Numbered from the stretch's first letter, positions 35,328 through 43,988 are shown. The stretch is DNA of 54,133 nucleotides from UBA1205 sp045598105 (GCA_045598105.1 JAZLLK010000068.1:1-54133), one strand, 5' to 3'. Numbers and translations: made by a program. Notes: generated from the sequence alone by a model not told the origin.

Positions 35328-35516
35328 ATGAAAGCTAAACATAATATATTACCACTACTTGTACTTGCAGTATTGTCATTATTGGCAATGTCATGCGTCT
35401 CCGGTCGCTATGCTCCTAAGTCGCCAAGGCGTACACACCGTTGTGGTGACTGCCCCAGGTTTACTTATGTTAATGTACCATTGCAAGGTAATATTACTAC
35501 ATACAGGCAGGTATAG
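35328..35516 (+). CDS. Small lipoprotein-like protein
   Basis: 62 residues (68 if the ATG at 35310 is used). The N-terminus MKAKHNILPLLVLAVLSLLAMSC is a basic/hydrophobic signal ending in Cys, with AMSC as a loose lipobox. The mature part is only ~41 residues, basic, with a CGDC pair (RTHRCGDCPRF) and no recognised domain. It ends 1 base before the ATG of the SprT-like gene in another frame, a normal operon junction, which argues that it is a real gene. Confidence 0.6.
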   Translation: MKAKHNILPLLVLAVLSLLAMSCVSGRYAPKSPRRTHRCGDCPRFTYVNVPLQGNITTYRQV

Positions 35517-35517
35517 T

Positions 35518-36156
35518 ATGAATAATTCATTGGTGAACGTGGCCCCTTATGTGCCTGCTATGGCAAAAAATATGGTAGCAGCTATGCTGCAAAATGAACC
35601 CGTGCATATAAGCGTAGTGCCTCCACGTAAATCACTATTGGGAAGTTATAGTCCTGCTATACATGCACGCCCGCATACCATTACGGTCAATGCCAATTTG
35701 AATCCTTATCAGTTTTTGGTGGTGCTGCTGCATGAGTGGGCTCATTATGTGCAATGGCAGCAATACCATAGTAAAGGCCATGGCAAGGAATGGAAATTGT
35801 GCTTCGCTCAACTACTTGTACAATATGTGCATGGTAACGTGTTCCCTCCTGATTTGGCTCGGGCCGTAACTGACTATGCTGCACATGTCAAAAGCACAGA
35901 ATGTGCCGATATGGAAATGTGCCGTTTGTGCCAAAAGTATGATAACATGTACCAAAAACAACAAAACTCGTTTTTTTTGGCCGATATACCGGAAAAAACT
36001 GTATTTTTGCACAATGAAATTCCTATGCAAAAACAACAAACACTTAGGAAGTATGTAGTTCGTAAGAATTTGAAAAATAACAGGTTATATCGCTGTCATC
36101 CTTCCATGAAGGTTACGGTGTGTAGCGAAGAAAATATTAAAAGTATTAAAAATTAG
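35518..36156 (+). CDS. SprT-like zinc metalloprotease-related protein
   Basis: 212 residues from the ATG at 35518, right after the stop of the small lipoprotein; the longer frame from 35359 overlaps that gene and is rejected. LLHEWAHYVQW holds the HExxH zinc site and HGKEWKLCFAQLL the third His region; the C-terminal MCRLCQK and YRCHPSMKVTVC segments resemble the zinc ribbon of SprT-like proteins. Cytoplasmic, no signal. It may act on DNA-protein crosslinks as SprT relatives do, but the substrate is unknown. manC starts 5 bases downstream. Confidence 0.75.
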   Translation: MNNSLVNVAPYVPAMAKNMVAAMLQNEPVHISVVPPRKSLLGSYSPAIHARPHTITVNANLNPYQFLVVLLHEWAHYVQWQQYHSKGHGKEWKLCFAQLLVQYVHGNVFPPDLARAVTDYAAHVKSTECADMEMCRLCQKYDNMYQKQQNSFFLADIPEKTVFLHNEIPMQKQQTLRKYVVRKNLKNNRLYRCHPSMKVTVCSEENIKSIKN

Positions 36157-36161
36157 ACAAT

Positions 36162-37256
36162 ATGAATAACAATAATTATTGTGTAATAATGGCAGGAGGT
36201 GTGGGCGCCCGTTTTTGGCCGCTTAGCCGCACATCTAATCCTAAACAATTTATAGATATATTGGGTATAGGTAAGTCGTTAATACAGCTTACTATAGATA
36301 GGTTTGCTCCTATATGTCCCCGTGAAAATGTATATATAGTTACCAATGAAATATATTATGATTTGGTAAAAAAACAATTACCGTTTTTAACTGATGAACA
36401 AATAATATTGGAACCTATGCGTAGGAATACCGCTCCGTGTATAGCTTATGCTAATGCCAAAATTAAAAAACGTAATCCTAATGCCAATATTGTAGTGGCC
36501 CCATCCGATCACGTAATATTAAATGATGCAGCATTTGTAGAGCATATACAGGCAGCTATGGATTGTTCTGATAATAATCCTTGGTTGCTCACATTGGGCA
36601 TTAAGCCTACCCGCCCTGATACAGGATATGGCTATATTCAGTACGATGAAAAAATGACTTATGCTCCGGAGCAGCGTATTTCAAAAGTAAAATTGTTTAC
36701 CGAAAAGCCACAGTTGGAATTGGCTAAGCAATTTATCGAAAGCGGTGATTTTTTGTGGAATGCCGGTATATTTGTGTGGAAATTGCCGGTAATAGAACAT
36801 GCATTTGAAATGTACCTGCCCGAGGTGCATGAATTATTTGATCAGGCTGCTTACAGCATAGGTACCCATGAGGAAAAAGCCGTTGTCCGTCAGGTATATG
36901 AGCGTTGTCCTTCTATTTCTATTGATTATGGTGTTATGGAAAAAGCAGCCAATGTGCATGTGTTGGCTTCCGATTTCGGATGGAGTGATTTGGGTACATG
37001 GGGCTCGCTGTTTGAGCAGTTAAAACATGACGAAAATAATAATGCCATACAGTCCCCCGAAGACGTATTTACCTATGCGGCTAATGATTGTATTATTAGC
37101 ACTCCCAAAGGAAAGGTTGTAGTGGTGCAGGGCTTGCAGGATTATATAGTATCGGAAAGTGGTAATACCTTGCTCATATGTAAAAAATCTGACGAGCAGC
37201 AAATCCGTCAGTTTGTGAATGATGTACAATTACAAAAAGGCGATAAATACATATAA
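36162..37256 (+). CDS. manC: Mannose-1-phosphate guanylyltransferase
   Basis: 364 residues, the single-domain form without the isomerase C-terminal half. The nucleotide loop is MAGGVGARFWPLSR; LEPMRRNTAPCIA, VAPSDHVI, FTEKPQLELA, FLWNAGIFVW and FGWSDLGTWGSL are the family blocks. Makes GDP-mannose for glycans. It sits between the SprT-like gene and sufB. Confidence 0.95.
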   Translation: MNNNNYCVIMAGGVGARFWPLSRTSNPKQFIDILGIGKSLIQLTIDRFAPICPRENVYIVTNEIYYDLVKKQLPFLTDEQIILEPMRRNTAPCIAYANAKIKKRNPNANIVVAPSDHVILNDAAFVEHIQAAMDCSDNNPWLLTLGIKPTRPDTGYGYIQYDEKMTYAPEQRISKVKLFTEKPQLELAKQFIESGDFLWNAGIFVWKLPVIEHAFEMYLPEVHELFDQAAYSIGTHEEKAVVRQVYERCPSISIDYGVMEKAANVHVLASDFGWSDLGTWGSLFEQLKHDENNNAIQSPEDVFTYAANDCIISTPKGKVVVVQGLQDYIVSESGNTLLICKKSDEQQIRQFVNDVQLQKGDKYI

Positions 37257-37264
37257 CATTAGTA

Positions 37265-38716
37265 ATGTCAAAAAATAACGAAAACCAAATTATAGAAAGC
37301 ATAGCTAATAAGGACTATGAGTATGGTTTTACTTCTAATATAGAAACTGATTATTTTCCTAAGGGTATTAATGAAGATATAGTACGTAAAATATCTCAAT
37401 ATAAGGAGGAACCTCAGTGGCTGTTGGATTTTCGTATGGAAGCATTCCATAAATGGCAAACCATGCAGGAACCGCATTGGGGGCATTTATCATTTCCCAG
37501 TATTAACTATCAGGATATTATATATTTTGCCGTTCCCAAAAAGAAAAAGCAGTTGAGCAACCTTAATGAAGTGGATCCTGATGTGTTGGATATGTTTAAC
37601 AGGTTGGGTATTTCATTAGATGAACAAAAAAGGCTTTCTAATGTAGCCGTAGATGCAGTGGTAGATTCCACTTCGGTAAAAACCACTTTCCAAAATACTT
37701 TGGAAAAATATGGTATTATATTTTGTTCTTTTGGTGAAGCGGTAAAGCGTTATCCGGAATTGGTACGCAAGTATTTGGGTAAAGTAGTACCTGCTACTGA
37801 TAATTTTTACGCTGCATTGAATTCTGCCGTGTTTTCTGACGGTTCCTTTTGTTATATACCTAAAGGCGTGCGTTGTCCTATGGATTTGTCAACTTATTTT
37901 CGTATTAATGCCGAAAATACCGGACAATTCGAGCGTACCCTCATAGTAGCCGATGAAGGTGCTTATGTCAGTTATATGGAAGGATGTACCGCTCCACAAC
38001 GAGATGAAAATCAGTTGCATGCAGCAGTAGTGGAAATAATAGCCCATAAGGATGCCGAGGTAAAATATTCTACTGTTCAAAACTGGTATCCCGGTGATAA
38101 AAACGGAAAAGGTGGAGTGTATAATTTGGTTACCAAGCGGGGACTGTGTGAAGGTGATAATTCTAAAATATCATGGACACAGGTAGAAACAGGCTCTGCC
38201 ATTACATGGAAATACCCCGGATGTATTCTTAAAGGTAATAATTCGGTAGGAGAGTTCTACTCGGTAGCTGTTACCAATAATTATCAGCAGGCCGATACCG
38301 GTACCAAAATGATACATATAGGAGCCAATACCCGTAGCACTATCATATCCAAAGGCATTTCGGCCGGTAAGAGCCAAAACAGCTATCGCGGTATGGTAAA
38401 AATAGTGCCTCACGCCACCAATGCCCGTAATTATTCCCAATGTGATTCATTATTGCTTGGTGACAAGTGTGGGGCTCATACTTTCCCGTTTATAGATTGT
38501 AAGAATAAAACCGCCATATTGGAGCACGAGGCATCCACTTCCAAAATATCGGAAGAACAATTGTTTTATTGCAGACAAAGAGGTATAAGTGAAGAAAGTG
38601 CCATAAGTTTAATAGTTAACGGCTATGCCAAAGATGTATTAAGCCGTTTGCCCATGGAATTTGCCGTAGAAGCACAAAAACTGCTATCAGTAAGCATAGA
38701 AGGCTCTATAGGCTAG
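37265..38716 (+). CDS. sufB: Fe-S cluster assembly protein SufB
   Basis: 483 residues. SufB scaffold features: NSAVFSDGSFCYIPKGVRCPMDLSTYFRIN, EGCTAPQRDENQLHAAVVEI, WYPGDKNGKGGVYN, KGISAGKSQNSYRG, SQCDSLLLGDKCGAHTFP and HEASTSKISEEQLFYCRQRG. Cys in CDSLL and the final His region belong to the assembly site. Not next to sufC or sufD (sufD is at 4355). Begins 8 bases after manC. Confidence 0.96.
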   Translation: MSKNNENQIIESIANKDYEYGFTSNIETDYFPKGINEDIVRKISQYKEEPQWLLDFRMEAFHKWQTMQEPHWGHLSFPSINYQDIIYFAVPKKKKQLSNLNEVDPDVLDMFNRLGISLDEQKRLSNVAVDAVVDSTSVKTTFQNTLEKYGIIFCSFGEAVKRYPELVRKYLGKVVPATDNFYAALNSAVFSDGSFCYIPKGVRCPMDLSTYFRINAENTGQFERTLIVADEGAYVSYMEGCTAPQRDENQLHAAVVEIIAHKDAEVKYSTVQNWYPGDKNGKGGVYNLVTKRGLCEGDNSKISWTQVETGSAITWKYPGCILKGNNSVGEFYSVAVTNNYQQADTGTKMIHIGANTRSTIISKGISAGKSQNSYRGMVKIVPHATNARNYSQCDSLLLGDKCGAHTFPFIDCKNKTAILEHEASTSKISEEQLFYCRQRGISEESAISLIVNGYAKDVLSRLPMEFAVEAQKLLSVSIEGSIG

Positions 38717-38741
38717 TACATGTAGTATAATATAATGTAAG

Positions 38742-39761
38742 TTAGCTGAAGTTTTTTCGGCTTAAGCCGGTAAACAAAGATATTCTTTTAGCATAGTGTG
38801 CCCACACTATGCTTTTTTGATATATGTGGGATACGGCTGTAGGAGGATATGCTTTTCGCTGTTCCCTATATATGCTTTTCATTTTTCTATAAGCCCTGCG
38901 GGCTGAAAATACAGCCTTAAAGTCCCCCATGTGCCCTTGTAACAAAAACATACCCGCTGACATTATGTCCATTACCCATCGGCATGCCAATATGTAGTGC
39001 ATACTATGTTCAGGAAGATTTTTGTATAATAGTAGCATATTGTTTCTAAAGTTAAGAAATGTTTTGCGTGGCGACTGCTTGGGGAGTGTACCTCCTCCTA
39101 CATGATATACCACCGATAAAGGATAATATATAATATGAGTACCTGCCAATTGAGCACGCCAGCAAAAGTCTATTTCTTCCATGTGGGCAAAAAAATGTGC
39201 ATCCAAGCCTCCCAGGCGGTGGTAAAGCTCACTGCGGACAAACATGCATGCGCCAGTAGCCCAAAATATATTGCATATATCATTGTACTGTTGGCAGTCA
39301 TGTTCCACATGGTTAAATATGCGGCCACGGCAAAACGGGTAGCCGTATTTATCTATGTAACCTCCCGCAGCTCCCGCATATTCAAATTTTGATTTATCAC
39401 AATAGGAAAGTAGCTTAGGCTGACATATGCTTACTTGCGGATGCTCATCCATGTAGGTGATTATGCCACTTAACCAGTTAGGGGTAACCTCTATGTCAGA
39501 GTTGAGTAAACAATAGTACTCGGCCGGTATGCGGGTCAATGCCTCATTGTAGCCTCCGGCAAACCCATAGTTCTTATCGTTTATTACTATGCTTATATCA
39601 GGATAAGTCTGCTTTAACCATGATATGGAATCGTCGGTGGAAGCATTGTCTGCTATAATAATACGTGCCCACTGCGGAGTGTAGGCAACTAGTTTCGGCA
39701 AAAACTCTTCCATTAATTTGCGTCCGTTCCAGTTTAATATAACTATTGCTAACTTATCCAT
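38742..39761 (-). CDS. Glycosyltransferase family 2
   Basis: 339 residues, GT-A fold. VILNWNGRKLM, the IIADNASTDDS loop and LLNSDIEVTP (DxD-like) are the nucleotide-sugar site; ATGACMFVRSELYHRLGGLDAHFFAHMEEIDFCWRAQ is the conserved rhamnosyltransferase/GT2 core. The C-terminal segment FRNNMLLLYKNLP and RWVMDIMSAGMFLLQ may touch the membrane. Acceptor unknown. Its 3' coding region contains a plus-strand terminator for sufB. Confidence 0.9.
   Translation of the reverse strand: MDKLAIVILNWNGRKLMEEFLPKLVAYTPQWARIIIADNASTDDSISWLKQTYPDISIVINDKNYGFAGGYNEALTRIPAEYYCLLNSDIEVTPNWLSGIITYMDEHPQVSICQPKLLSYCDKSKFEYAGAAGGYIDKYGYPFCRGRIFNHVEHDCQQYNDICNIFWATGACMFVRSELYHRLGGLDAHFFAHMEEIDFCWRAQLAGTHIIYYPLSVVYHVGGGTLPKQSPRKTFLNFRNNMLLLYKNLPEHSMHYILACRWVMDIMSAGMFLLQGHMGDFKAVFSARRAYRKMKSIYREQRKAYPPTAVSHIYQKSIVWAHYAKRISLFTGLSRKNFS
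38790..38818 (+). terminator. Intrinsic terminator for sufB, inside the GT2 coding sequence
   Basis: AGCATAGTGTG (38790-38800) and CACACTATGCT (38803-38813) are perfect arms followed by T6 on the plus strand, 74 bases after the sufB stop. The same bases encode the SIVWAHYA segment of the minus-strand GT2. Confidence 0.8.
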
Positions 39762-39781
39762 GTCTTTATTATATTATTTTG

Positions 39782-39789
39782 CAAAGATA
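39782..39789 (-). promoter_or_regulatory. Bacteroidota -7 element TATCTTTG (minus strand) for GT2
   Basis: Plus strand CAAAGATA, 21 bases from the GT2 ATG. Confidence 0.75.
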
Positions 39790-39876
39790 ACATTTTTTTT
39801 TGTGGCAATTATTTCGTCCCGTTCCCTTTACCATAAAAAATTTTTTTTTGCTGACAATACCATGGCAAGTATGTAT

Positions 39877-39916
39877 AAAAAAAAGACGTTTTTCTGCTAT
39901 TTACATAGAAAAAGTC
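39877..39916 (-). ncRNA. Possible ~40-nt hairpin RNA with its own promoter
   Basis: On the minus strand a TACCTTTG element (39922-39929) is followed at the expected start site by GACTTTTTCT, an 11-base loop, AGAAAAACGTC (one bulged C) and T8. Promoter and intrinsic terminator are directly abutted, so the unit would give only a short hairpin RNA. GT2 has its own promoter, so this is not its leader. No -33 match is seen. Speculative. Confidence 0.3.
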
Positions 39917-39921
39917 ACCTG

Positions 39922-39929
39922 CAAAGGTA
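39922..39929 (-). promoter_or_regulatory. Orphan -7 element TACCTTTG (minus strand)
   Basis: Plus strand CAAAGGTA; no gene starts within 130 bases downstream, only the hairpin at 39877-39916. Confidence 0.5.
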
Positions 39930-40061
39930 AATTATGAATATATAAATGTTAATAAATTTATGAATTTGTATATATTAGTGTGCGCAATTTGTTTATTTAC
40001 AATTGTTTATTATTTTGAGAATATTTTTTATGAAAACGCTATTTTGTATCAAAAAAAATTG

Positions 40062-40069
40062 TACCTTTG
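40062..40069 (+). promoter_or_regulatory. Bacteroidota -7 element TACCTTTG for rpsT
   Basis: 47 bases before the rpsT ATG. Confidence 0.75.
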
Positions 40070-40116
40070 CCAACTGAAAATTTAAGTAGTATATAAAGGA
40101 AAAAAAATATAGAAGA

Positions 40117-40371
40117 ATGGCAAATCATAAGTCACAATTCAAAAGAATCAGACAAAACGAGAGAAGACGTTTAGAAAACAGATATTGGGGTAAAACCATG
40201 CGTAACGCTATTAAGAAACTTAGAGAAGAACATGATTTGAATGAAGCTAAGTCAAAGTTGCCTAAGGTAGTTTCTTTAATAGATAAAGTCGCTAAAAAGG
40301 GTGTAATTCATAAGAATAAAGCAGCAAACCTTAAATCAGGTTTGATGATAAAGATAAACAGAATGGCGTAA
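40117..40371 (+). CDS. rpsT: 30S ribosomal protein S20
   Basis: 84 residues, basic helical bundle protein: ANHKSQFKRIRQNERRRLENRYWGK, ending LIDKVAKKGVIHKNKAANLKSGLMIKINRM, typical of S20. Own promoter and terminator, so monocistronic. Confidence 0.97.
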   Translation: MANHKSQFKRIRQNERRRLENRYWGKTMRNAIKKLREEHDLNEAKSKLPKVVSLIDKVAKKGVIHKNKAANLKSGLMIKINRMA

Positions 40372-40410
40372 TAGCCTTTGTGTGGTTTTTTTCATTGGTT
40401 TTTAATTTGG

Positions 40411-40448
40411 GGCGGGATTGATTCTCAAGCAATCCTGCCTGTTTTTTT
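40411..40448 (+). terminator. Intrinsic terminator after rpsT
   Basis: GGCGGGATTG/CAATCCTGCC (40411-40420, 40430-40439, one G-T wobble) with a T tract. Confidence 0.88.
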
Positions 40449-40460
40449 ATACTTATAGCC

Positions 40461-40832
40461 ATGACTATTGATGAAATAATGAAAGCCTTGTATTTTAAGA
40501 AACAAGCATATTTTTTGGATATGTTCGGCAAGGTAAAATGTAACCGAACTACTCTATATAGTGACCGAAACAATTGCACAAATAATAAGCATATACAAAA
40601 ATGGCTGGCCATTAATGATTTGCTTAATGTAGCCACTTATTTTAATGCTTCGTGGGTACCTGATTGGGCTAATGGGGAAGAAAAAAAATACACCATAGTC
40701 CGCAAGAATGGCGTATATGTATCACAGCAGGTGCAGGAGCCTGTTTCCATAGTATATTTCAGTAGTGAACAGGACGCCCGGTGTGTAATAGAAGTGATGG
40801 GTAAAACCTTATTAGATGAAATTTTTGCTTAG
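40461..40832 (+). CDS. Small hypothetical protein with phage-like domain
   Basis: 123 residues, cytoplasmic, no signal. The pattern AINDLLNVATYFNASWVPDWANGEEKKYTIVRKNG...YFSSEQDARCVIEVMGKTLLDEIF resembles small proteins seen in Bacteroidota phages and prophages, where it appears alone. I have no function for it. No promoter element is visible; it starts 13 bases past the rpsT terminator and overlaps the convergent waaA stop by 4 bases. No other phage gene is near. Confidence 0.6.
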   Translation: MTIDEIMKALYFKKQAYFLDMFGKVKCNRTTLYSDRNNCTNNKHIQKWLAINDLLNVATYFNASWVPDWANGEEKKYTIVRKNGVYVSQQVQEPVSIVYFSSEQDARCVIEVMGKTLLDEIFA

Positions 40833-42064
40833 CTACAAAATATACTATTGTATATTTTTTCAGTGGCTAATGTGTGAGTGCGTACATATTGTCCTGCCTG
40901 TTTTCCTGCCTGTTTTAAGGCGTTTTCTTCATTTCGCCATTGTATAAATTGCTTTTCAAGCTCCGCATAGGTGCTTACTGGGCAGGCACCTTGTATTTGT
41001 ATTAAATCCACAGCTTCTTTAAACTTTTGATATTTAGGACCAAAAAGTATGGGTTTGCCATAGGTGGCGGCTTCTAATATATTATGTATACCGCGGCCAA
41101 AGCCTCCGCCTACATAGGCTATGTCAGCATAATAATATATGCTGCTAAGCATGCCTATGGTATCTATTATAAGTATATTATAGTCTTTTATATTGAATAT
41201 GTTGTCTATATGGGTATAGCGTGCCACTTTATAGTCTATGTATAGTTTTTCCAGCCCGTATATGCGTTGTTCGTGGGTTTCATGAGACGCTATTATCAGT
41301 TTCATGTCAGGATATTTGTGGTATAGGCGGGCAAGCAGTATATCATCGGGTAGCCATGTACTGCCACATACCATGGTGAATTGACCGTTACAAAATTGTT
41401 CTATAGCAGGTATCCTTTTAGCTTGAGCTATTATATCATTAACTCTGTCAAATCGGGTATCACCCACCACCTCGGCTTGCATTATATGGTGCTGTTGCAG
41501 TAGCTGTAGCGATGCTTCATCCTGAACGTAGAATCGGGTAATTTCCTTCAGTTGCTTAAGCATCCATTTGCCCCAAAATCTAAAAAATATTTGTTTTGGC
41601 CTAAATATGCAGGATATTACATAAAAAGGTATACCCATTTTGTTCGCTTGATGTATATAATTAAACCAATAGTCATATTTTACAAAAAATATCATCTTCG
41701 GATTTACCATTTCCAAAAATGTTTTGGCTTGCCATGTGCTATCACTTGGCAGGTAGAATATGTAGTCGGCTTGCGTATAGTTTTTCCTTACCTCGTATCC
41801 TGATGGAGAATAAAAGGTGAGTACTATTTTATATTCGGGGTGGCGTTGTTTTATACGTTCTATGAGAGGCCGTCCCTGTTCAAATTCTCCTAATGAAGGA
41901 CAATGTACCCATATGCGTTGTTCCTGTGGCTGTAGTGTGGAACGAATGTGTGCTATAATTCCATGCCTGCCTTTTACCCATAATTTTGCTTTAGGATTAT
42001 TGAGTGCTACTAAGCGTGCCACTAAAGCATATAAGGCAATGAATATGTTATACAAAAAACGCAT
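40829..42064 (-). CDS. waaA: 3-deoxy-D-manno-octulosonic acid (KDO) transferase
   Basis: 411 residues, GT-B fold. One N-terminal hydrophobic helix anchors it to the inner membrane. RIWVHCPSLGEFEQGRPLIERI contains the catalytic Glu region, LTFYSPSGYEVRKNY, VKYDYWFNYIHQANKMGIPFYVIS, GDTRFDRV and YVGGGFGRGIHNILEAATYGKPILFGP are hallmarks. Transfers KDO to lipid IVA. It starts 3 bases after the upstream outer-membrane protein gene, so both are one transcript. Confidence 0.95.
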   Translation of the reverse strand: MRFLYNIFIALYALVARLVALNNPKAKLWVKGRHGIIAHIRSTLQPQEQRIWVHCPSLGEFEQGRPLIERIKQRHPEYKIVLTFYSPSGYEVRKNYTQADYIFYLPSDSTWQAKTFLEMVNPKMIFFVKYDYWFNYIHQANKMGIPFYVISCIFRPKQIFFRFWGKWMLKQLKEITRFYVQDEASLQLLQQHHIMQAEVVGDTRFDRVNDIIAQAKRIPAIEQFCNGQFTMVCGSTWLPDDILLARLYHKYPDMKLIIASHETHEQRIYGLEKLYIDYKVARYTHIDNIFNIKDYNILIIDTIGMLSSIYYYADIAYVGGGFGRGIHNILEAATYGKPILFGPKYQKFKEAVDLIQIQGACPVSTYAELEKQFIQWRNEENALKQAGKQAGQYVRTHTLATEKIYNSIFCS

Positions 42065-42067
42065 ACT

Positions 42068-42871
42068 TTAAAATCTTGATTGAAATATTCTATATGGATT
42101 ATGCTTGTATAGTGGTATAATCCATCCTACTTTGAATCCTATAATACTTTCAAAATATTTGTTGTTATCTTTAGCCATAAGACTAAAATCATAGGCTCTT
42201 TGACGTTTGGCCCAATTCTCCACTATTTCTATGCCTCCATAAAAACACAACAGGTTTTTTTTGGTAAGGTGCTGATAACCTATGAATTGATATAAAGAAA
42301 ATCCTAAAGTAAGCCTGTCATAGCCTTTGCGGTATTCTTCATTGAGTGATAATACGGCATTATTAGGATTGTTGATGTGCATATAGTGTTGCAGTACTCC
42401 TATGCCGGCCTTAAGTACCAGACCCGAATTGCGGTATTTGGGTGTAAAGCAAAAAACCTTTCCTGCCATAAGCGTAAACTGTAAACCGCGGTAATCTACC
42501 GATATATCATTAGTGGCAGTACCATTATTGGCTATAAAGTAACCGGCACCTTCAGGTACTAACTCTTTAAAAGCCGCATTGGTTACTTCCGGCTGTACTT
42601 TGCCTTCAAATTGGTAATTGAAGGTAAAACCTATGAGCCAGTTACTTTTTGTTTTTATATTAATGCCGGTGCCTACCGAAAGAAAGTTTTTATAGTCTTT
42701 CCTTAAGTCCGCTAAGGGTATATTGTAAGCAAATTCAAATTGGGTGTATACAAATAAGGAGGCAGAATCTACAGCAGATATTTTCTCCTGTAACTTTTGA
42801 GCCTGCAAGGCTTGTATGCCTGCAATACAATACATTACTATTATAAAATGCCTGATAATACGCTTCATCAT
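42068..42871 (-). CDS. Outer-membrane beta-barrel-like protein
   Basis: 267 residues with a signal peptide (to about LQAQ). Alternating strands (NWLIGFTFNYQFEG, GLVLKAGIGVLQHYM, RLTLGFSLYQFIGYQ) suggest a barrel; the last residues do not end in a clear aromatic motif. Family not recognised. It is cotranscribed with waaA (3-base gap), so a role in the LPS/outer membrane is possible but only inferred. ATG at 42868 is an alternative start. Confidence 0.7.
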   Translation of the reverse strand: MMKRIIRHFIIVMYCIAGIQALQAQKLQEKISAVDSASLFVYTQFEFAYNIPLADLRKDYKNFLSVGTGINIKTKSNWLIGFTFNYQFEGKVQPEVTNAAFKELVPEGAGYFIANNGTATNDISVDYRGLQFTLMAGKVFCFTPKYRNSGLVLKAGIGVLQHYMHINNPNNAVLSLNEEYRKGYDRLTLGFSLYQFIGYQHLTKKNLLCFYGGIEIVENWAKRQRAYDFSLMAKDNNKYFESIIGFKVGWIIPLYKHNPYRIFQSRF

Positions 42872-42888
42872 TTGGGGGTGTATTAAAA

Positions 42889-42926
42889 AAAAGAATCAGG
42901 TATCTAACGATACCTGATTCTTTTTT
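42889..42926 (-). terminator. Terminator between the DUF3078 gene and the waaA operon
   Basis: Arms of at least 14 bases (GAATCAGGTATC and its complement, 42893-42904 and 42909-42920) around TAAC, extended by A/T runs that read as T tracts on both strands. Confidence 0.9.
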
Positions 42927-42940
42927 ATTGTGTATCTATG

Positions 42941-43951
42941 TTATTTCTTTTTGGGCACCTGAAATTTATAACCTAAGGTTAAACCAAAGGATTCCTGAAA
43001 TTGCAGGTGGTCAGTCTGACGGGCGTTGCCTTCACGGTCAAATAATTGATTGCCATCCATATCATATACGTTGAATTTAATATCATAGTCATATAACATG
43101 GCAAATTTGAGTGATAAGCTTAGCCAATCGGTAAGGTTGAACATCCATGTCATATCCCAACGGGCATCTAAGTTACGTAATTGCTTGTATTCACCCAAAT
43201 AGTCATAGAATAATTCCAACTTGGTGTATAATTTAATTTTAGGATGAATATCGGCGTTGAATACTATATGGGTGGAGGCACCTATTGCGGTATAAAGTTT
43301 TTTACCTTTCAATACACCAAATTTATCTTCTTCAAAAAAGCGTTGATTGGATTTTGAGGTCATTTTGGCACCAATGGGTGAAATATACCATGACCACATT
43401 TTACGCTTGTAATCCATACCTATTGATAATGTGAAATATCCCGGTGTCATAAAGGATGAGGTGAGTAAGGTATCATTGTCAGGGTCATAACCATTGGTCA
43501 TTTGAGTGTTAAAGGTAAACATGGCTCCATAGTACCAAAAACCACCGGCTTTATAACCTAATTTGGATTTAAAATCCAAATTATCCGATACCTTTTCTAT
43601 TTTTGTGCCTGTGCCCTTAGGCGGCTTAGGGTTAAAAGTTACTCTCATGCCGTAATCTAAGTCTAATATGTTTTCCCATGCTAATTTGTCTTTTTGATAA
43701 CGCAGGTACATATTGCCTAATAACTGACCTCCTATGGTAGGGTTGGAGGCGCCTACCCAATTCTTAGAAAATGATTGGTTAATAATTACTTGAAATCCTG
43801 CACCAAATTCCCATGGATGGTCTGCCTTTTTGTCAACTAATGCTCCCACTTCCTGTGCCTGCTTGGTAACGTCTATAAGCTCTTGTGCTTTAACGTTATA
43901 CATGCTTATTATGGCTATTGCCAATGCCCATACTATGCTAAGTCTTTTCAT
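42941..43951 (-). CDS. DUF3078-type outer-membrane protein
   Basis: 336 residues with a signal peptide ending near VKAQE. Blocks FGAGFQVIINQSFSKNWVGASNPTIGGQLLGNMYLRYQKDKLAWENILDLDYG and LTDWLSLSLKFAMLYDYDIKF are typical of DUF3078 proteins of Bacteroidota, thought to be outer-membrane barrels of unknown function. Own promoter (43981) and terminator (42889). Confidence 0.85.
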   Translation of the reverse strand: MKRLSIVWALAIAIISMYNVKAQELIDVTKQAQEVGALVDKKADHPWEFGAGFQVIINQSFSKNWVGASNPTIGGQLLGNMYLRYQKDKLAWENILDLDYGMRVTFNPKPPKGTGTKIEKVSDNLDFKSKLGYKAGGFWYYGAMFTFNTQMTNGYDPDNDTLLTSSFMTPGYFTLSIGMDYKRKMWSWYISPIGAKMTSKSNQRFFEEDKFGVLKGKKLYTAIGASTHIVFNADIHPKIKLYTKLELFYDYLGEYKQLRNLDARWDMTWMFNLTDWLSLSLKFAMLYDYDIKFNVYDMDGNQLFDREGNARQTDHLQFQESFGLTLGYKFQVPKKK

Positions 43952-43980
43952 ACTATGATATTATTGTTTATAAAAAAATG

Positions 43981-43988
43981 CAAAGGTA
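43981..43988 (-). promoter_or_regulatory. Bacteroidota -7 element TACCTTTG (minus strand)
   Basis: Plus strand CAAAGGTA, 30 bases before the DUF3078 start. Confidence 0.75.

Larger units (their letters stand above)
39762..40116. other. Divergent intergenic region between GT2 and rpsT
   Basis: 355 AT-rich bases with no gene-sized frame. It holds a minus -7 element for GT2 (39782-39789), an orphan minus promoter/terminator pair (39877-39929), and the rpsT promoter (40062-40069). Confidence 0.6.
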
